DNA of 64,000 bases from Chloroflexota bacterium (GTDB lineage: Bacteria > Chloroflexota > Dehalococcoidia > FW602-bin16), in NCBI GenBank assembly GCA_004297765.1, contig SCTZ01000071.1, positions 1 through 64,000 of the forward strand, given 5' to 3'. Of the stretch, positions 49,197 through 59,204 are shown in pieces (the first letter of the stretch is position 1; each line of letters starts with the position of its first letter). Under the pieces are notes generated by a model that did no database searches, was not told where the DNA came from, and saw only the letters and a program-made list of their open reading frames with translations. The translations under genes were made by a program, and so were the position numbers.

Positions 49197-50276
49197 GTGA
49201 ATCTACCCGAAACTCTTGCTCGTATTCAGCCGCTCGACGCGGCAGCCATGGCCGCGGCACGGGCGCGACAGGATATGCTCACCAAGCCTCATGGCAGCCT
49301 GGGACGGCTCGAAGAGTTGTCGGTCAAAGTGGCCGGCATGACTGGACAACCTCTCCCACGGACCGACCGCAAGGCGGTCGTGACCATGGCGGCCGACCAT
49401 GGCATTGCCATGGAGGAGCAGGTTAGCGCGTATCCATCCGAGGTCACGCCGCAGATGGTCTACAACTTCCTCAACTCCGGTGCGGCCATCAACGTCCTGG
49501 CCCGGCAGCTCGGCGCGCGAGTCACCGTCGTCGACATGGGCGTGGCGGTCGAGCTGGACGCTCCCGCGACGCTCTTGAACAAGAAGGTCGCCTTTGGCAC
49601 GCAGAACATGGCTAAGGGTCCCGCCATGAGTCGCGACCAGGCAATCCGCGCCATCGAGGCCGGCATCGCCGTGGTCGAAGGATTGGTCGGCGAGGGACTG
49701 GATCTGGTTGCCACCGGCGACATGGGCATCGGCAACACCACCGCATCCAGCGCCATCGTGGCGGCCATTACCGGCGCCCCGGTGGCAGCCGTGACCGGGC
49801 GAGGCACCGGCATCGACGATAACCTCCTGGCGAACAAGGTCGCCCTCATCCAGCGCGCGCTGGAGATCAACCGGCCAGACCCTGCCGACGCTCTCGACGT
49901 GCTCGCCAAGGTGGGCGGCTTCGAGATCGCGGGACTGGTGGGAGTGATCCTGGGCAGCGCGGCCCATCGGGTGCCTGTCGTGGTGGATGGCTTCATCTCC
50001 GGCGCCGCCGCCCTGGTTGCCGGCGAGATGTGCCCCCAGGCTCGCGATTACCTCATCGCGGCGCATTCGTCGGTGGAGATCGGCCACCGCGTGATTCTGG
50101 AACGTATGGAGCTGGCCCCCCTTCTGAACCTGGACCTGCGGCTGGGTGAGGGAACCGGCGCGGCTCTGGCCATGCACCTGGTGGAGGCCGCCGTGCGTAT
50201 TCTGAAGGAGATGGCCACCTTCGCCGAAGCCGGCGTCTCCGAATCCAAGGAACAGGATGCTTGTTCGGCTTCTTAA
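49197..50276 (+). CDS. cobT: Nicotinate-nucleotide-dimethylbenzimidazole phosphoribosyltransferase
   Basis: From GTG 49197: LTKPHGSLGRLEELSVKVAGMTGQPLPRTDRKAVVTMAADHGIA...GEGLDLVATGDMGIGNTTASSAI. Confidence 0.96.
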   Translation: MNLPETLARIQPLDAAAMAAARARQDMLTKPHGSLGRLEELSVKVAGMTGQPLPRTDRKAVVTMAADHGIAMEEQVSAYPSEVTPQMVYNFLNSGAAINVLARQLGARVTVVDMGVAVELDAPATLLNKKVAFGTQNMAKGPAMSRDQAIRAIEAGIAVVEGLVGEGLDLVATGDMGIGNTTASSAIVAAITGAPVAAVTGRGTGIDDNLLANKVALIQRALEINRPDPADALDVLAKVGGFEIAGLVGVILGSAAHRVPVVVDGFISGAAALVAGEMCPQARDYLIAAHSSVEIGHRVILERMELAPLLNLDLRLGEGTGAALAMHLVEAAVRILKEMATFAEAGVSESKEQDACSAS

Positions 50277-51040
50277 CTGCCGTCAACTTTCTCACCACGC
50301 TGCCGTGGCTGTCCCATCGCGATGTGACAGCCGCGGACGTGGCGCGCTCGTTTTCGTATTTCCCATTGGTCGGGGCCGTCCTTGGGCTAGCCGCAGCCGT
50401 CCTTGATATGGCGGCGCGCCAGTTGTTCGGCATCACCACGACCAGCGTTCTGGTCCTGGCACTGCTGGTCGTGGTGACAGGCGCCCTCCATCTGGACGGC
50501 TTCATCGATAGCTGCGATGGACTCTTCGGTGGGCGAGAACCCGGACGTCGCCTCGAGATCATGCGCGACAGCAGGATTGGCAGCTTCGGCGCGGTGGCCG
50601 TATGCATGCTCCTGATCGCCAAGTTCGCGGCCCTGGTGTCTCTGCCGATCGCGTGGCGCTTGCCGGTTCTTGTTGTGTTTCCGGCCCTGGGACGCTGGGC
50701 AATGGTGTACGCGACCGTCGCTTTTCCAGCCGGCCGGCGCGATGGGTTAGGCAACAGCATGAAGGCCGAGCTGAGTCGAAGCCAGCTCCTCATCGCCACC
50801 TTGCTGATGATCGCCATCGCCGTCGCGGCGCTCGGAGCACGTGGCTTGATCGCGCTAGTAATCGTCGCGATCGTCACCTACCTGGTGGCCAGATTGATCC
50901 TGCGCAAGATCCCGGGGCTCACCGGCGACTCGTATGGTGCAATCAACGAGGTAGCCGAGATCGTAATACTCTTAGGGATGCCACTTCTAATGGCCCTGCC
51001 CCTGCCCCAGGGGCTAGATCTACTCTTTCGTCTTGGGTGA
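50261..51040 (+). CDS. cobS: Adenosylcobinamide-GDP ribazoletransferase
   Basis: FGFLTAVNFLTTLPW...YFPLVGAVLGL...TGALHLDGFIDSCDGLFGGREPGRRLEIMRDSRIGSFGAVA. Confidence 0.96.
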   Translation: MFGFLTAVNFLTTLPWLSHRDVTAADVARSFSYFPLVGAVLGLAAAVLDMAARQLFGITTTSVLVLALLVVVTGALHLDGFIDSCDGLFGGREPGRRLEIMRDSRIGSFGAVAVCMLLIAKFAALVSLPIAWRLPVLVVFPALGRWAMVYATVAFPAGRRDGLGNSMKAELSRSQLLIATLLMIAIAVAALGARGLIALVIVAIVTYLVARLILRKIPGLTGDSYGAINEVAEIVILLGMPLLMALPLPQGLDLLFRLG

Positions 51041-51986
51041 GACCGTGCTCGAGAACGCACTGATGCTCCTGATAGCGCTGGTCATCGATCAGTTCGCGGG
51101 GGAACCGCCGGCTGTACTTCATCCCGTGGTCTGGATGGGCAAGGTCATCGCCGCTCTGGAGTCTCACGCTCCACGCCGCTCGCGAGGACTGCAACTTCTC
51201 TACGGGGGGGTGATCGTGTTCGTCCCTGCGCTGCTCTTTGGGTTCCCAGTGTGGATCCTCATGAGCAAGCTGCACGCCTGGGACTCCATTCCGTACGTCC
51301 TGGTAGGCGCCGTACTGCTCAAGACAACCTTCTCGGTGCGAGAGCTGGGCTCTAGCGCGCGAGGCGTCCACCTGGCCCTGCAGTTGGGCGAGCTGGAGGT
51401 GGCCCGGCGTGAGCTGTCCAGCCTGGTCAGTCGCGAGACCGGCGATCTGGACGCCTCTCAGGTCGTCGCGGCCGCGACAGAATCCGTGGCGGAAAACACC
51501 TCCGATAGCTTCGTCGCTCCCGCCTTCTACTATCTGCTCTTTGGCGTGGCCGGCGCCGTGGTCTATCGGGTGGTCAACACCTGCGACGCCATGGTCGGCT
51601 ATCGTGGGCGCTACGAGTATCTGGGCAAGCTGGCCGCACGTCTGGACGATCTCCTGAACATCATCCCGTCTCGTCTGACCGGTCTGCTGATCCCGGCCGC
51701 GGCCAAGCTCGCCGGGGGCGATGCACGGCAGGCCTGGCGCATCGCCTGGCGCGATCACGGCCGCACGGAAAGCCCGAACGCCGGCTGGAGCATGAGCGCC
51801 ATGGCCGGAGCCCTGGGCGTCACTCTGGAGAAAACCGGACACTATCAATTGGGCGACATGCGTTCCGCCCTGGTGCCTGCCAAGATCAAGGAGTCCATCC
51901 GCATTATGCAACTGGTAGTGGTGCTGATAGTCGCCCTGTACCTGATCGCGGATTTCGGATTGCGCATTCCGGATTGGAAGTTCTGA
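51033..51986 (+). CDS. cbiB: Adenosylcobinamide-phosphate synthase
   Basis: ALVIDQFAGEPPAVLHPVVWMGKVIAALE...SVAENTSDSFVAPAFYYLLFGVAGAVVYRVVNTCDAMVGYRG...ESPNAGWSMSAMAGALGV. Confidence 0.96.
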   Translation: MGETVLENALMLLIALVIDQFAGEPPAVLHPVVWMGKVIAALESHAPRRSRGLQLLYGGVIVFVPALLFGFPVWILMSKLHAWDSIPYVLVGAVLLKTTFSVRELGSSARGVHLALQLGELEVARRELSSLVSRETGDLDASQVVAAATESVAENTSDSFVAPAFYYLLFGVAGAVVYRVVNTCDAMVGYRGRYEYLGKLAARLDDLLNIIPSRLTGLLIPAAAKLAGGDARQAWRIAWRDHGRTESPNAGWSMSAMAGALGVTLEKTGHYQLGDMRSALVPAKIKESIRIMQLVVVLIVALYLIADFGLRIPDWKF

Positions 51987-51987
51987 C

Positions 51988-53091
51988 TTGCATAGGTTAA
52001 TACGCCCACAATTACAGGATGTTCCCCTCTGCCCGCACGGGAGCGTGCTAGAGTCCGAGTTGGAGAAGCTAGGAGCCACGCGGCACGTGATCGACTTCAG
52101 CGTCAATACAAACCCGCTCGGCCCGCCCCCGGGCGTGGCGAAGGCCCTGGCCACCGTGGATTTCTCGCGTTACCCCGATCCCGATGCGAGGCCGCTGCGC
52201 GCCGCGCTAGCCGATCGGCTGAGAGTGGATGCACATTCTCTGCTCATGGGCAACGGCTCGGCGGAGCTAATCTGGCTGATAGCGCTGGCCTTTCTCGAAC
52301 CGGACGACCGCGTCCTGATAGTCGGTCCGACCTTCGGTGAGTACGAGCGCGCCTGCAAGATCATGGGCGCGCAGGTGGTCCAGTACCACGCCAGGATGGA
52401 CCAGAGCTTCCGGCCCGAGCCGGGCAAGATCCGACAGCTCATCAGCAGGCTACAGCCGAAGCTGGTCTTTCTCTGCAACCCCAACAACCCGACGGGAGTT
52501 CTCCTGCCTTCGGATTGCATCGACGCGACCTTGGGGAACAGCGAAGCCCTCACGATAATCGACGAGGCGTACGCGACCTTTGCCCCTGAGAAGGCGGATT
52601 TTCCTCGCCCAAGTCCAAGCGCTGGACGGATCCTGCTGCGCTCGCTGACCAAAGACTACGCACTGACCGGGCTGCGCCTGGGCTATGTGGTGGCGGAACC
52701 GGAGACTATAGAGGCTCTGGAGACGGTCCGGCCGCCCTGGAGCGTCAACGGCATGGCCCAGGCCGCGGGGCTGGCCTGTCTGGGCGACCCGGAGCACTTG
52801 CGACGATCCCTCGAAGCGATCGAGACCGCCAAGCGCTATCTCTATACGGCCCTCGGCGCGCTAGGTCTGCATCCCCTGGGCTCGGCCGCCAACTTCTTCT
52901 TGCTGGAAGTGGGCGATGCCCCGGGCTTCCGGCGACAGTTGCTGGAGCACGGCTGCTGCGTGCGCGATTGCACATCCTTCGGGCTCCCTCAATTTGTGCG
53001 GATTGGAGTGCGCACCCTGCCCGAATGCCAGACTCTGGTCGAGGTCATCGCAAATGTGCTGGGCACGCAGCCCGGAAGGACAGCCTCATGA
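51988..53091 (+). CDS. cobD: Threonine-phosphate decarboxylase-like PLP aminotransferase
   Basis: VIDFSVNTNPLGPPPGVAKAL...LVFLCNPNNPTGVLLPSD...ILLRSLTKDYALTGLRLGYVVAEPE; position between cbiB and cobQ. Confidence 0.9.
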   Translation: MHRLIRPQLQDVPLCPHGSVLESELEKLGATRHVIDFSVNTNPLGPPPGVAKALATVDFSRYPDPDARPLRAALADRLRVDAHSLLMGNGSAELIWLIALAFLEPDDRVLIVGPTFGEYERACKIMGAQVVQYHARMDQSFRPEPGKIRQLISRLQPKLVFLCNPNNPTGVLLPSDCIDATLGNSEALTIIDEAYATFAPEKADFPRPSPSAGRILLRSLTKDYALTGLRLGYVVAEPETIEALETVRPPWSVNGMAQAAGLACLGDPEHLRRSLEAIETAKRYLYTALGALGLHPLGSAANFFLLEVGDAPGFRRQLLEHGCCVRDCTSFGLPQFVRIGVRTLPECQTLVEVIANVLGTQPGRTAS

Positions 53092-54632
53092 CAGGACGCG
53101 TGCTGATGGTGCAGGGGACGGCATCCTCTGTCGGCAAAAGCATTCTGGTGAGCGCCCTGTGCCGAATCTTCAAGCAGGATGGGCTTTCCGTCGCGCCCTT
53201 CAAGGCCCAGAACATGGCGCTCAACTCCTTCGTCACACCGGAGGGGGGCGAGATCGGTCGGGCCCAGGCTGTTCAGGCCGACGCCGCCGGACTGGATCCT
53301 TCGGTGGATATGAATCCCGTACTGCTCAAGCCGGAGGCGGACGCGACCTCACAGGTCATCGTCCACGGTCGTCCGTTGTGTACACTCTCCGCCCGCGACT
53401 ACTACCAGAGCAAGCTCGATCTGTGGCCATACGTCGTGCAGTCGCTGGATCGGCTGCGAGCACGTCACGACCTGGTGGTCATCGAAGGGGCGGGCAGCCC
53501 TGCCGAGATCAACCTGAAAGAACGGGACATCGTCAATATGCGCGTGGCTACCTACGCCCAGGCGCCGGTGCTGTTGGCCGGCGACATCGATCGGGGAGGC
53601 ATATTCGCCGCGCTGCTGGGAACCATCGAGCTCCTGGAGCCCGCGGAGCGCGCGCTGATCGGAGGGTTCGTCGTCAACAAGTTCCGCGGCGACGTCACCC
53701 TCCTCCAGCCGGGGCTCGACTTCCTCGAACAACGGACCGGAAAGCCAGTGCTGGGCGTGGTGCCATACCTGCGCGATCTGGGCCTCGCCGAGGAGGACTC
53801 GGTGGCTCTGGATCGCCGTGTGAAGCAAGGGCCATCCCCGGGACTCCTCGATATCGCAGTGGTGCGCCTGCCACACATCTCCAATTTCGACGATTTCGAT
53901 CCCCTGGATCGTGGACCGAGCAGGGTGCGCTACGTCTCGATACGCGAGGAGCTAGGAACTCCAGATCTGCTCATCGTGCCCGGCACCAAGAGTACTATAG
54001 CCGATCTTCATTTCCTGCGGCAGACCGGCCTGGGTGACGCCATCGTGGCGCTGGCTCGACGCAAAGTGCCGGTCCTGGGCATCTGCGGCGGCTACCAGAT
54101 CATCGGACAGCGCATCGAAGACCCGGACGGCGTTGAGTCAGACCAGCGCGCGGCGGAGGGGCTGGGGCTCTTGCCGGTCCGCACGACCTTCGCAGCCGAG
54201 AAGACCACCCACCAGATGACGGGACGTATCCTGGTCAGACAGGGCTGGCTGGGCGAGGCTCACGGCGAGCTAGTGCGAGGCTACGAGATACATATGGGAC
54301 AGAGCCGTCAGGAGGGCGCCGATCCTGCTCTGCAGGTCGAGACGCGCTCAGGGCGCCAGGCCGATCACGAAGATGGAGCGATCGCTTTCGATGGTCGCGT
54401 GGGCGGTACCTACGTTCACGGCCTCTTCCACAACGAGCGAATAACCGCGGCCGTCCAGCGTTACCTGGCGCGCCAGCGTGGGATCTCCATAGACGAGCAC
54501 GCCACGGGTCCCACGCGAGACGAGGCCTACGACCGCCTGGCACAGCACGTCCGCGATAGCTTGAGGATGGACCGGATCTACGCACTGCTGGATTTGGTGC
54601 CGGGACAATGCTCTTTGCCAATCCAGACATAG
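53088..54632 (+). CDS. cobQ: Cobyric acid synthase
   Basis: From ATG 53088: GRVLMVQGTASSVGKSILVSALCRIFKQDGLSVAPFKAQNMALNSFVTPEGGEIGRAQAVQADAAGLDPSVDMNPVLLKPE; GATase motif GICGGYQIIG. Confidence 0.97.
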   Translation: MTGRVLMVQGTASSVGKSILVSALCRIFKQDGLSVAPFKAQNMALNSFVTPEGGEIGRAQAVQADAAGLDPSVDMNPVLLKPEADATSQVIVHGRPLCTLSARDYYQSKLDLWPYVVQSLDRLRARHDLVVIEGAGSPAEINLKERDIVNMRVATYAQAPVLLAGDIDRGGIFAALLGTIELLEPAERALIGGFVVNKFRGDVTLLQPGLDFLEQRTGKPVLGVVPYLRDLGLAEEDSVALDRRVKQGPSPGLLDIAVVRLPHISNFDDFDPLDRGPSRVRYVSIREELGTPDLLIVPGTKSTIADLHFLRQTGLGDAIVALARRKVPVLGICGGYQIIGQRIEDPDGVESDQRAAEGLGLLPVRTTFAAEKTTHQMTGRILVRQGWLGEAHGELVRGYEIHMGQSRQEGADPALQVETRSGRQADHEDGAIAFDGRVGGTYVHGLFHNERITAAVQRYLARQRGISIDEHATGPTRDEAYDRLAQHVRDSLRMDRIYALLDLVPGQCSLPIQT

Positions 54633-54715
54633 AGGAGGCTGCACGCCTCTCCGGGAGTGGACAAGTCCTCACGACAAGGCATAATGGATTTCGGTAGTGG
54701 GAGGATGCGTTCTTC

Positions 54716-54741
54716 CCCTCTCCCTTCGCGAAGGGAGAGGG
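54716..54741. repeat. Perfect 26-bp palindrome
   Basis: ccctctcccttcgcgaagggagaggg in the cobQ-cobU gap. Confidence 0.85.
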
Positions 54742-54794
54742 AATGGTTCGTCAGCCAGCGCCGCGTCGTCGATATGGACGAAAGGATACCTCCT

Positions 54795-54836
54795 ATCGGA
54801 CCGATCGAACCGATCGGACCGATCAGTCCGATAAGA
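54795..54836. repeat. Short-period (about 9 bp) palindromic repeat, second copy of the 3471 element
   Basis: tatcggaccgatcgaaccgatcggaccgatcagtccgataag. Confidence 0.75.
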
Positions 54837-54867
54837 CGCGCACCTGTCAGCTCATCAGTCACGCACC

Positions 54868-55458
54868 ATGAGGACAAAGGCTATGAACAACCCCAACAAG
54901 AAGCTCATACTGCTTCTGGGCGGCGCGCGAAGCGGCAAGAGCGCGCTGGCCGAGGAGATTGGGCGGGCCAAGGGCGAAGGCGTGGTGGTAGTGGCGACTA
55001 GCACCGCTGACGACGACGAAATGCGCGCTCGCATCGCGGCACATCGCGCACAGCGACCCGTCTCATGGCACGTGGTCGAGGAGCCGATCCACCTGAGCAC
55101 GGCTCTCACCAGGCATCTGGATAGCGCGAGGCTGGTAATCGTAGATTGTCTGACCATCTGGACGTCGAACATCCTGCTGGCCGAGGAGACCGCAGGCGCC
55201 GCCGCAGCGGAGGAACGGGCGCGGTCTGAGATCGGAGCACTGCTGCGGGCATACGAGGAAAGCCAGTCCTCGTTCGTACTGATCTCTAATGAGGTAGGCA
55301 TGGGACTTGTCCCGCCTTACCCGCTGGGTCGAGCCTATCGAGACCTTCTCGGTAGAATCAACCAGATCGTGGCCGCCCGAGCCGACGAGGTGTACCTGGT
55401 CGTGGCCGGGCTCCCCGTCGAGTTGAAACGACTCTGTCCGAACTGGTTTCCCCGATGA
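54868..55458 (+). CDS. cobU: Adenosylcobinamide kinase / guanylyltransferase
   Basis: [62 protein letters not shown]...[30 protein letters not shown]. Confidence 0.96.
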   Translation: MRTKAMNNPNKKLILLLGGARSGKSALAEEIGRAKGEGVVVVATSTADDDEMRARIAAHRAQRPVSWHVVEEPIHLSTALTRHLDSARLVIVDCLTIWTSNILLAEETAGAAAAEERARSEIGALLRAYEESQSSFVLISNEVGMGLVPPYPLGRAYRDLLGRINQIVAARADEVYLVVAGLPVELKRLCPNWFPR

Positions 55459-56381
55459 GCGAGCAGAATACCCGCGCCACCGCGGGCCCATCGAGCAAAG
55501 CAGCGACATATCGTGGTGCCGTCCGGATGCCCGCCACGTGCGGCGAGCTGGCCCAGGGTGCGCTGGGAGGGGTTCACTTCCACGTGTCCTGTCCCGTGGA
55601 CATGTATGCGACAATCGAGGTGGAGCTGGATCCGCGACTGGAGGACATCACGGCCGACGCCGGGCACGCAAAAGCCAGAGCGGCCTGCGAGGCCGCCCTG
55701 GCTGATATAGGAGGGAAGCACCTAGGTGGCAAGCTGACAATTCGGTCACCCATACCCCGGGCCAAGGGGATGGGCAGCAGCACCGCGGACGTCGCGGGAG
55801 CCATCTACGCCGTGGGACAAGCCCTCGGGATCGTGCTTCCGCCGCGGCGTGTCGCCGAGCTCGCCCTGGAGATCGAACCGACCGATGGATCGATTTTCCC
55901 CGACGTGGTAGTTTTTGACCACCGCCAGGGTCTGATTCTTGAAGCCCTCGGACCTCCCCCGCCCCTCGGGATCCTCTGCCTGGACTTCGGCGGGGAAGTT
56001 GACACCGTGGAATTCAATTGTACCGATCGTTCGGCCGCCCTGCGGGAAACCGAGCCCGCCACCCGGCGCGCGCTAGAGTTCATCAAGGATGGCTTCGCGC
56101 TTCAGCGTCCGGACCTGATCGGGGCCGGAGCCACGCTCAGCGCAGAGGCCAATCAGTGTATTCTGTTCAAGCCGGCGTTTGATTCCGTTGGTCGTTTCGC
56201 CGAAGATATCGGAGCCCTGGGAGTCGTCGCGGCTCACAGCGGCTCTATCCTCGGCATCCTATTCGATCCGGGTCGGTGCGACGGTCGCCAACTAAAGGTC
56301 CTTGCACACCGGACACTACCGACCCTCCGCGTCTCGTACCTTCACAGGATTACCGGAGGTGGGGCGCGCCCACTCCTGTAA
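55455..56381 (+). CDS. GHMP kinase, PduX-like L-threonine kinase
   Basis: [35 protein letters not shown]...[28 protein letters not shown]...[23 protein letters not shown]; start overlaps the cobU stop. Confidence 0.85.
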   Translation: MSEQNTRATAGPSSKAATYRGAVRMPATCGELAQGALGGVHFHVSCPVDMYATIEVELDPRLEDITADAGHAKARAACEAALADIGGKHLGGKLTIRSPIPRAKGMGSSTADVAGAIYAVGQALGIVLPPRRVAELALEIEPTDGSIFPDVVVFDHRQGLILEALGPPPPLGILCLDFGGEVDTVEFNCTDRSAALRETEPATRRALEFIKDGFALQRPDLIGAGATLSAEANQCILFKPAFDSVGRFAEDIGALGVVAAHSGSILGILFDPGRCDGRQLKVLAHRTLPTLRVSYLHRITGGGARPLL

Positions 56382-56479
56382 TCCCGGAAATCCCGGAACT
56401 GCTCCCCGGTAAGGTGCCCGATCGCCCCACTACAATCCGCTGCCCCAACATCCCCTGGACGATCGGGCACTCTCCCGGA

Positions 56480-56974
56480 TTACGCGGCGACGACCTTCCC
56501 CACCTCAGCGCTCTTGGTAGCGTTCAGGACGAGGACGGGCACCGATGATTCTTTCAGTACTGCCGAGGATACGCTGCCATGGATAAGTCTATCCAGACCC
56601 TTCCGCCCGTGGCTCGCCATGGCGACCAAATCGACGCCATGAGTAGCGGCCGACTCCAGAATCTCCTTGACGGGCTTACCGAACCGAACCTCAGTCGTGA
56701 CCTTGATGCCGCGATGACGCAGCGAGGCACCCGTGCGGCGTAGGTAGTGGCTGAAATGGGTCTCCAGGCTGACGCGCTGCTCCCAGACGGGAATCAGGCG
56801 TCCAGTCTCGGCCAGAACGTCGTGCTCCACCGGCGCGGCGACACGCAGCAGAACGACTTCGGCTGGCGGCGTGGACAGCTCTTCGACGAACTTGATAACG
56901 GTCTCGGCGGTTTCCGAGCCGTCTAGCGGAACGAGAATCTTGCTGTACATCTTCAGTACCCCCTCCATGATCAA
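56480..56974 (-). CDS. Universal stress protein (UspA family)
   Basis: KILVPLDGSETAETVIKFVEEL...VDLVAMASHGRKGLDRLIHGSVSSAVLKESSVPVLVL. Confidence 0.93.
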   Translation of the reverse strand: MIMEGVLKMYSKILVPLDGSETAETVIKFVEELSTPPAEVVLLRVAAPVEHDVLAETGRLIPVWEQRVSLETHFSHYLRRTGASLRHRGIKVTTEVRFGKPVKEILESAATHGVDLVAMASHGRKGLDRLIHGSVSSAVLKESSVPVLVLNATKSAEVGKVVAA

Positions 56975-57031
56975 TCATTGATCAACCGTAGAGTCTGAAA
57001 TTGTTCCCTGGCCCAGGGTTACTCCACGGGA

Positions 57032-57307
57032 CTAGCTGGCCCTGGCGAGATCCCAGTCTTTGACATGTTGCTCGTCTCGCTGCGGTCGCGCGCCGACCGG
57101 CTCTCGCACGAGGGACACGTCTTCCAGGTAGACCGGCCCGCCGCAGCGATTACAGCGGAGCGGCTGTCCTGGTCTGGGCACCAGGCCTCGGAATGTGGAC
57201 GCCGGCTTGAACAACCTTGCCCTGATGGGTTCGTCGGGGCTACCGATCAACTCTCCCGAGATATGGCCGCAGTGGTAGCATTTCACATCCGCCCGCACCT
57301 TCATCAT
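57032..57307 (-). CDS. Small zinc-ribbon-like protein
   Basis: CYHCGHISGELIGSPDEP...LRCNRCGGPVYLEDV; two CxxC pairs. Confidence 0.75.
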   Translation of the reverse strand: MMKVRADVKCYHCGHISGELIGSPDEPIRARLFKPASTFRGLVPRPGQPLRCNRCGGPVYLEDVSLVREPVGARPQRDEQHVKDWDLARAS

Positions 57308-57750
57308 CTCTGTACCCTCCTGAACGATTGGACCTCAGTCCACGAAGAGTCGGATTCTGAGCACGCCCGCCTGGTGCTGGTTGGGTATGTTCGGCTACGG
57401 CAACTGGCCGTCACTCGAACAGTAGCTGTACGGGATCGCCTCGGCTCTCCCGGGCTCCGGTCGTCTCGGGCTCCTTTTCGGGAGCCCACCCTTGTCTCCT
57501 AGGAACATAATAGCACAGGTTCCAGCGTCTGTCAATACTTCTGTGATATGGCGTTTGCAGCACGCGCGTTTGGGAAACGCCATAACCATACTGGATACAG
57601 TTGCTCCGATTTACTGATGTCTTGAGCGAGCCTCTCCCCATAAGCGGCGTCAGCTCGCGCCAAACGCATCAGCCATGCTGCCTCCAGATCCTCATCTTCG
57701 ATGCAGCTCGTCCATCCCGTGTTCACTACCCTGCGCAGCCATCACACAAC

Positions 57751-57825
57751 TCGCCACACGGAACACTATTCCGTATTCCACACGACCATCGCAAGCTTCG
57801 CTACACGGAACACCATTCCGTATCC
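57751..57825. repeat. Two direct copies of a palindromic motif, 47 bp apart
   Basis: tcgccacacggaacactattccgtattcc (57751-57779) and tcgctacacggaacaccattccgtatcc (57798-57825). Confidence 0.7.
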
Positions 57826-58204
57826 CCCAGTTGACTGAGTATCTGATCCCTCGGCATGCCATCGGACGATCCGATGCGTTCGGCTGCCCCCATTCTAGAA
57901 GATCGTCCCTGGACCAACTGATAACTAGGGGGTCCGTCTGCGACAATAATTCCCGGTACTTCCAGATCCGTACAGCGATCGAAAGGCCGTACGTGCATAC
58001 AATGGGTAGGTTTGTCCCATGCTCGATCGTTGCGGGTTACGCTGTAACTGAACCGAATGGGGCGAGGACACCCGCGCTCCCCGGGGATGATTCGGTACCG
58101 AGAACGTCCGGCGGCGGGTTTTCGCAGAAGGTCAGGGGCCGAAGCAATACGTCATAATCCAGTGTACAGCACAGCGTGGTTCGCAAACAGAGGACGTGGA
58201 GGGC

Positions 58205-58840
58205 TCACTCGTCCGCGGGCGTTACGATGAAGGAGCAGTACCCCTCACCCTGCTGAAGACAATTCACCTTCTCCACGCGGGCCGCCAACAGGCGCGCCAT
58301 CATCTGAACATCCGCGGAGCAGATCTGCGGATATTCCCTGGGGATGCATCCGTACGGGCAATTGTACCCCCTGAGCACGAAGGTCCCAGCCTGCTCCTCG
58401 TGCTCCAGAAGCGTGCCAAGTTCGTTGAGAACACCTGCCAGCAGCGTGACTCGCTGCCCCAGAGGCTTTCCCTCGAAGGTATGATTGTGACGCTCGGACA
58501 TGCGCATTGCCGCCCGATCGAACAGCGTGGCGATCTTCTCGTGGCCGTCTTCCTCGGCCATCTCCCGCAACAGACCACGCAGGAGAAGATCATACTGCTT
58601 GGGGAAGAGGTCATCACCGGCTCCAGTCAGCGAGTAGGCAAAGCAGGGCTTGTAGCGACCGCGCCGCAGCGGCTCTTGGCCGATTAACCCGTCCCGCTCC
58701 AGTACAGCCAGTTGCTGCCGAATAGCGTTGGCGCTCAAGCCGAGGCTTTCGCTCAGATCGTCGACGGTGCAGAGACGCCTCTTGCGCAACAACTGCAGGA
58801 TCTGGCCACGCGTCGATCGGAAGAAGCGCTCGTCGTACAT
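58205..58840 (-). CDS. HTH transcriptional regulator with cysteine-rich C-terminus (SufR-like)
   Basis: From ATG 58840: RGQILQLLRKRRLCTVDDLSESLGLSANAIRQQLAVLERDGLIGQ; C-terminal CPYGCIPREYPQIC...VNCLQQGEGYCSFIV. Confidence 0.82.
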   Translation of the reverse strand: MYDERFFRSTRGQILQLLRKRRLCTVDDLSESLGLSANAIRQQLAVLERDGLIGQEPLRRGRYKPCFAYSLTGAGDDLFPKQYDLLLRGLLREMAEEDGHEKIATLFDRAAMRMSERHNHTFEGKPLGQRVTLLAGVLNELGTLLEHEEQAGTFVLRGYNCPYGCIPREYPQICSADVQMMARLLAARVEKVNCLQQGEGYCSFIVTPADE

Positions 58841-59204
58841 GGTCGGTCCGCCTCCGACTGAAGCAGGGTCGGTGATCGGCTCGTGAACGAGCAGATTCAC
58901 CGCCAGGACAAACAAGAACCGTGGGAACATATCCCAGTCCCCGCCGCCGCGGCAGGCGGAGACCAGAGGGGCGCCGACGCCAGGTCGAGAACAAGGGACC
59001 GGAGACGCTACCAGGAAGGTGTACCCTTGTTTGCACGGAAGGAATGGCGGCGAGTATCCGCCCACCGGTTCGCAGGTTATTATAACACGCTTGCGGCCCA
59101 AATGCACCTAGCACAGTTAATACTGTGTGAGGTGCAAGAACCTTGCGTATGGCACGCCGCCCAGAGGACCAATACGGACCGCTGTCCCAAAGAGGACGCC
59201 GACG

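Noticed and set aside
49203-50177. 324-aa minus-strand ORF
   Set aside because: Antisense of cobT, which has clear family motifs.
50943-52154. 403-aa minus-strand ORF
   Set aside because: Antisense shadow of cbiB and the cobD start; low-complexity His/Gln-rich translation and no recognisable domain.
57468-57487. gggctcc-ttttcg-ggagccc hairpin as a terminator
   Set aside because: No T-tract on either strand, and it lies upstream of the minus-strand zinc-ribbon gene; left unassigned.
57532-57726. 64-aa minus-strand ORF (NTGWTSCIEDEDLEAAWLMRLARADAAYGERLAQ...)
   Set aside because: Looks plausibly protein-like but is short, without a recognised family or a clear RBS; could be a gene fragment.
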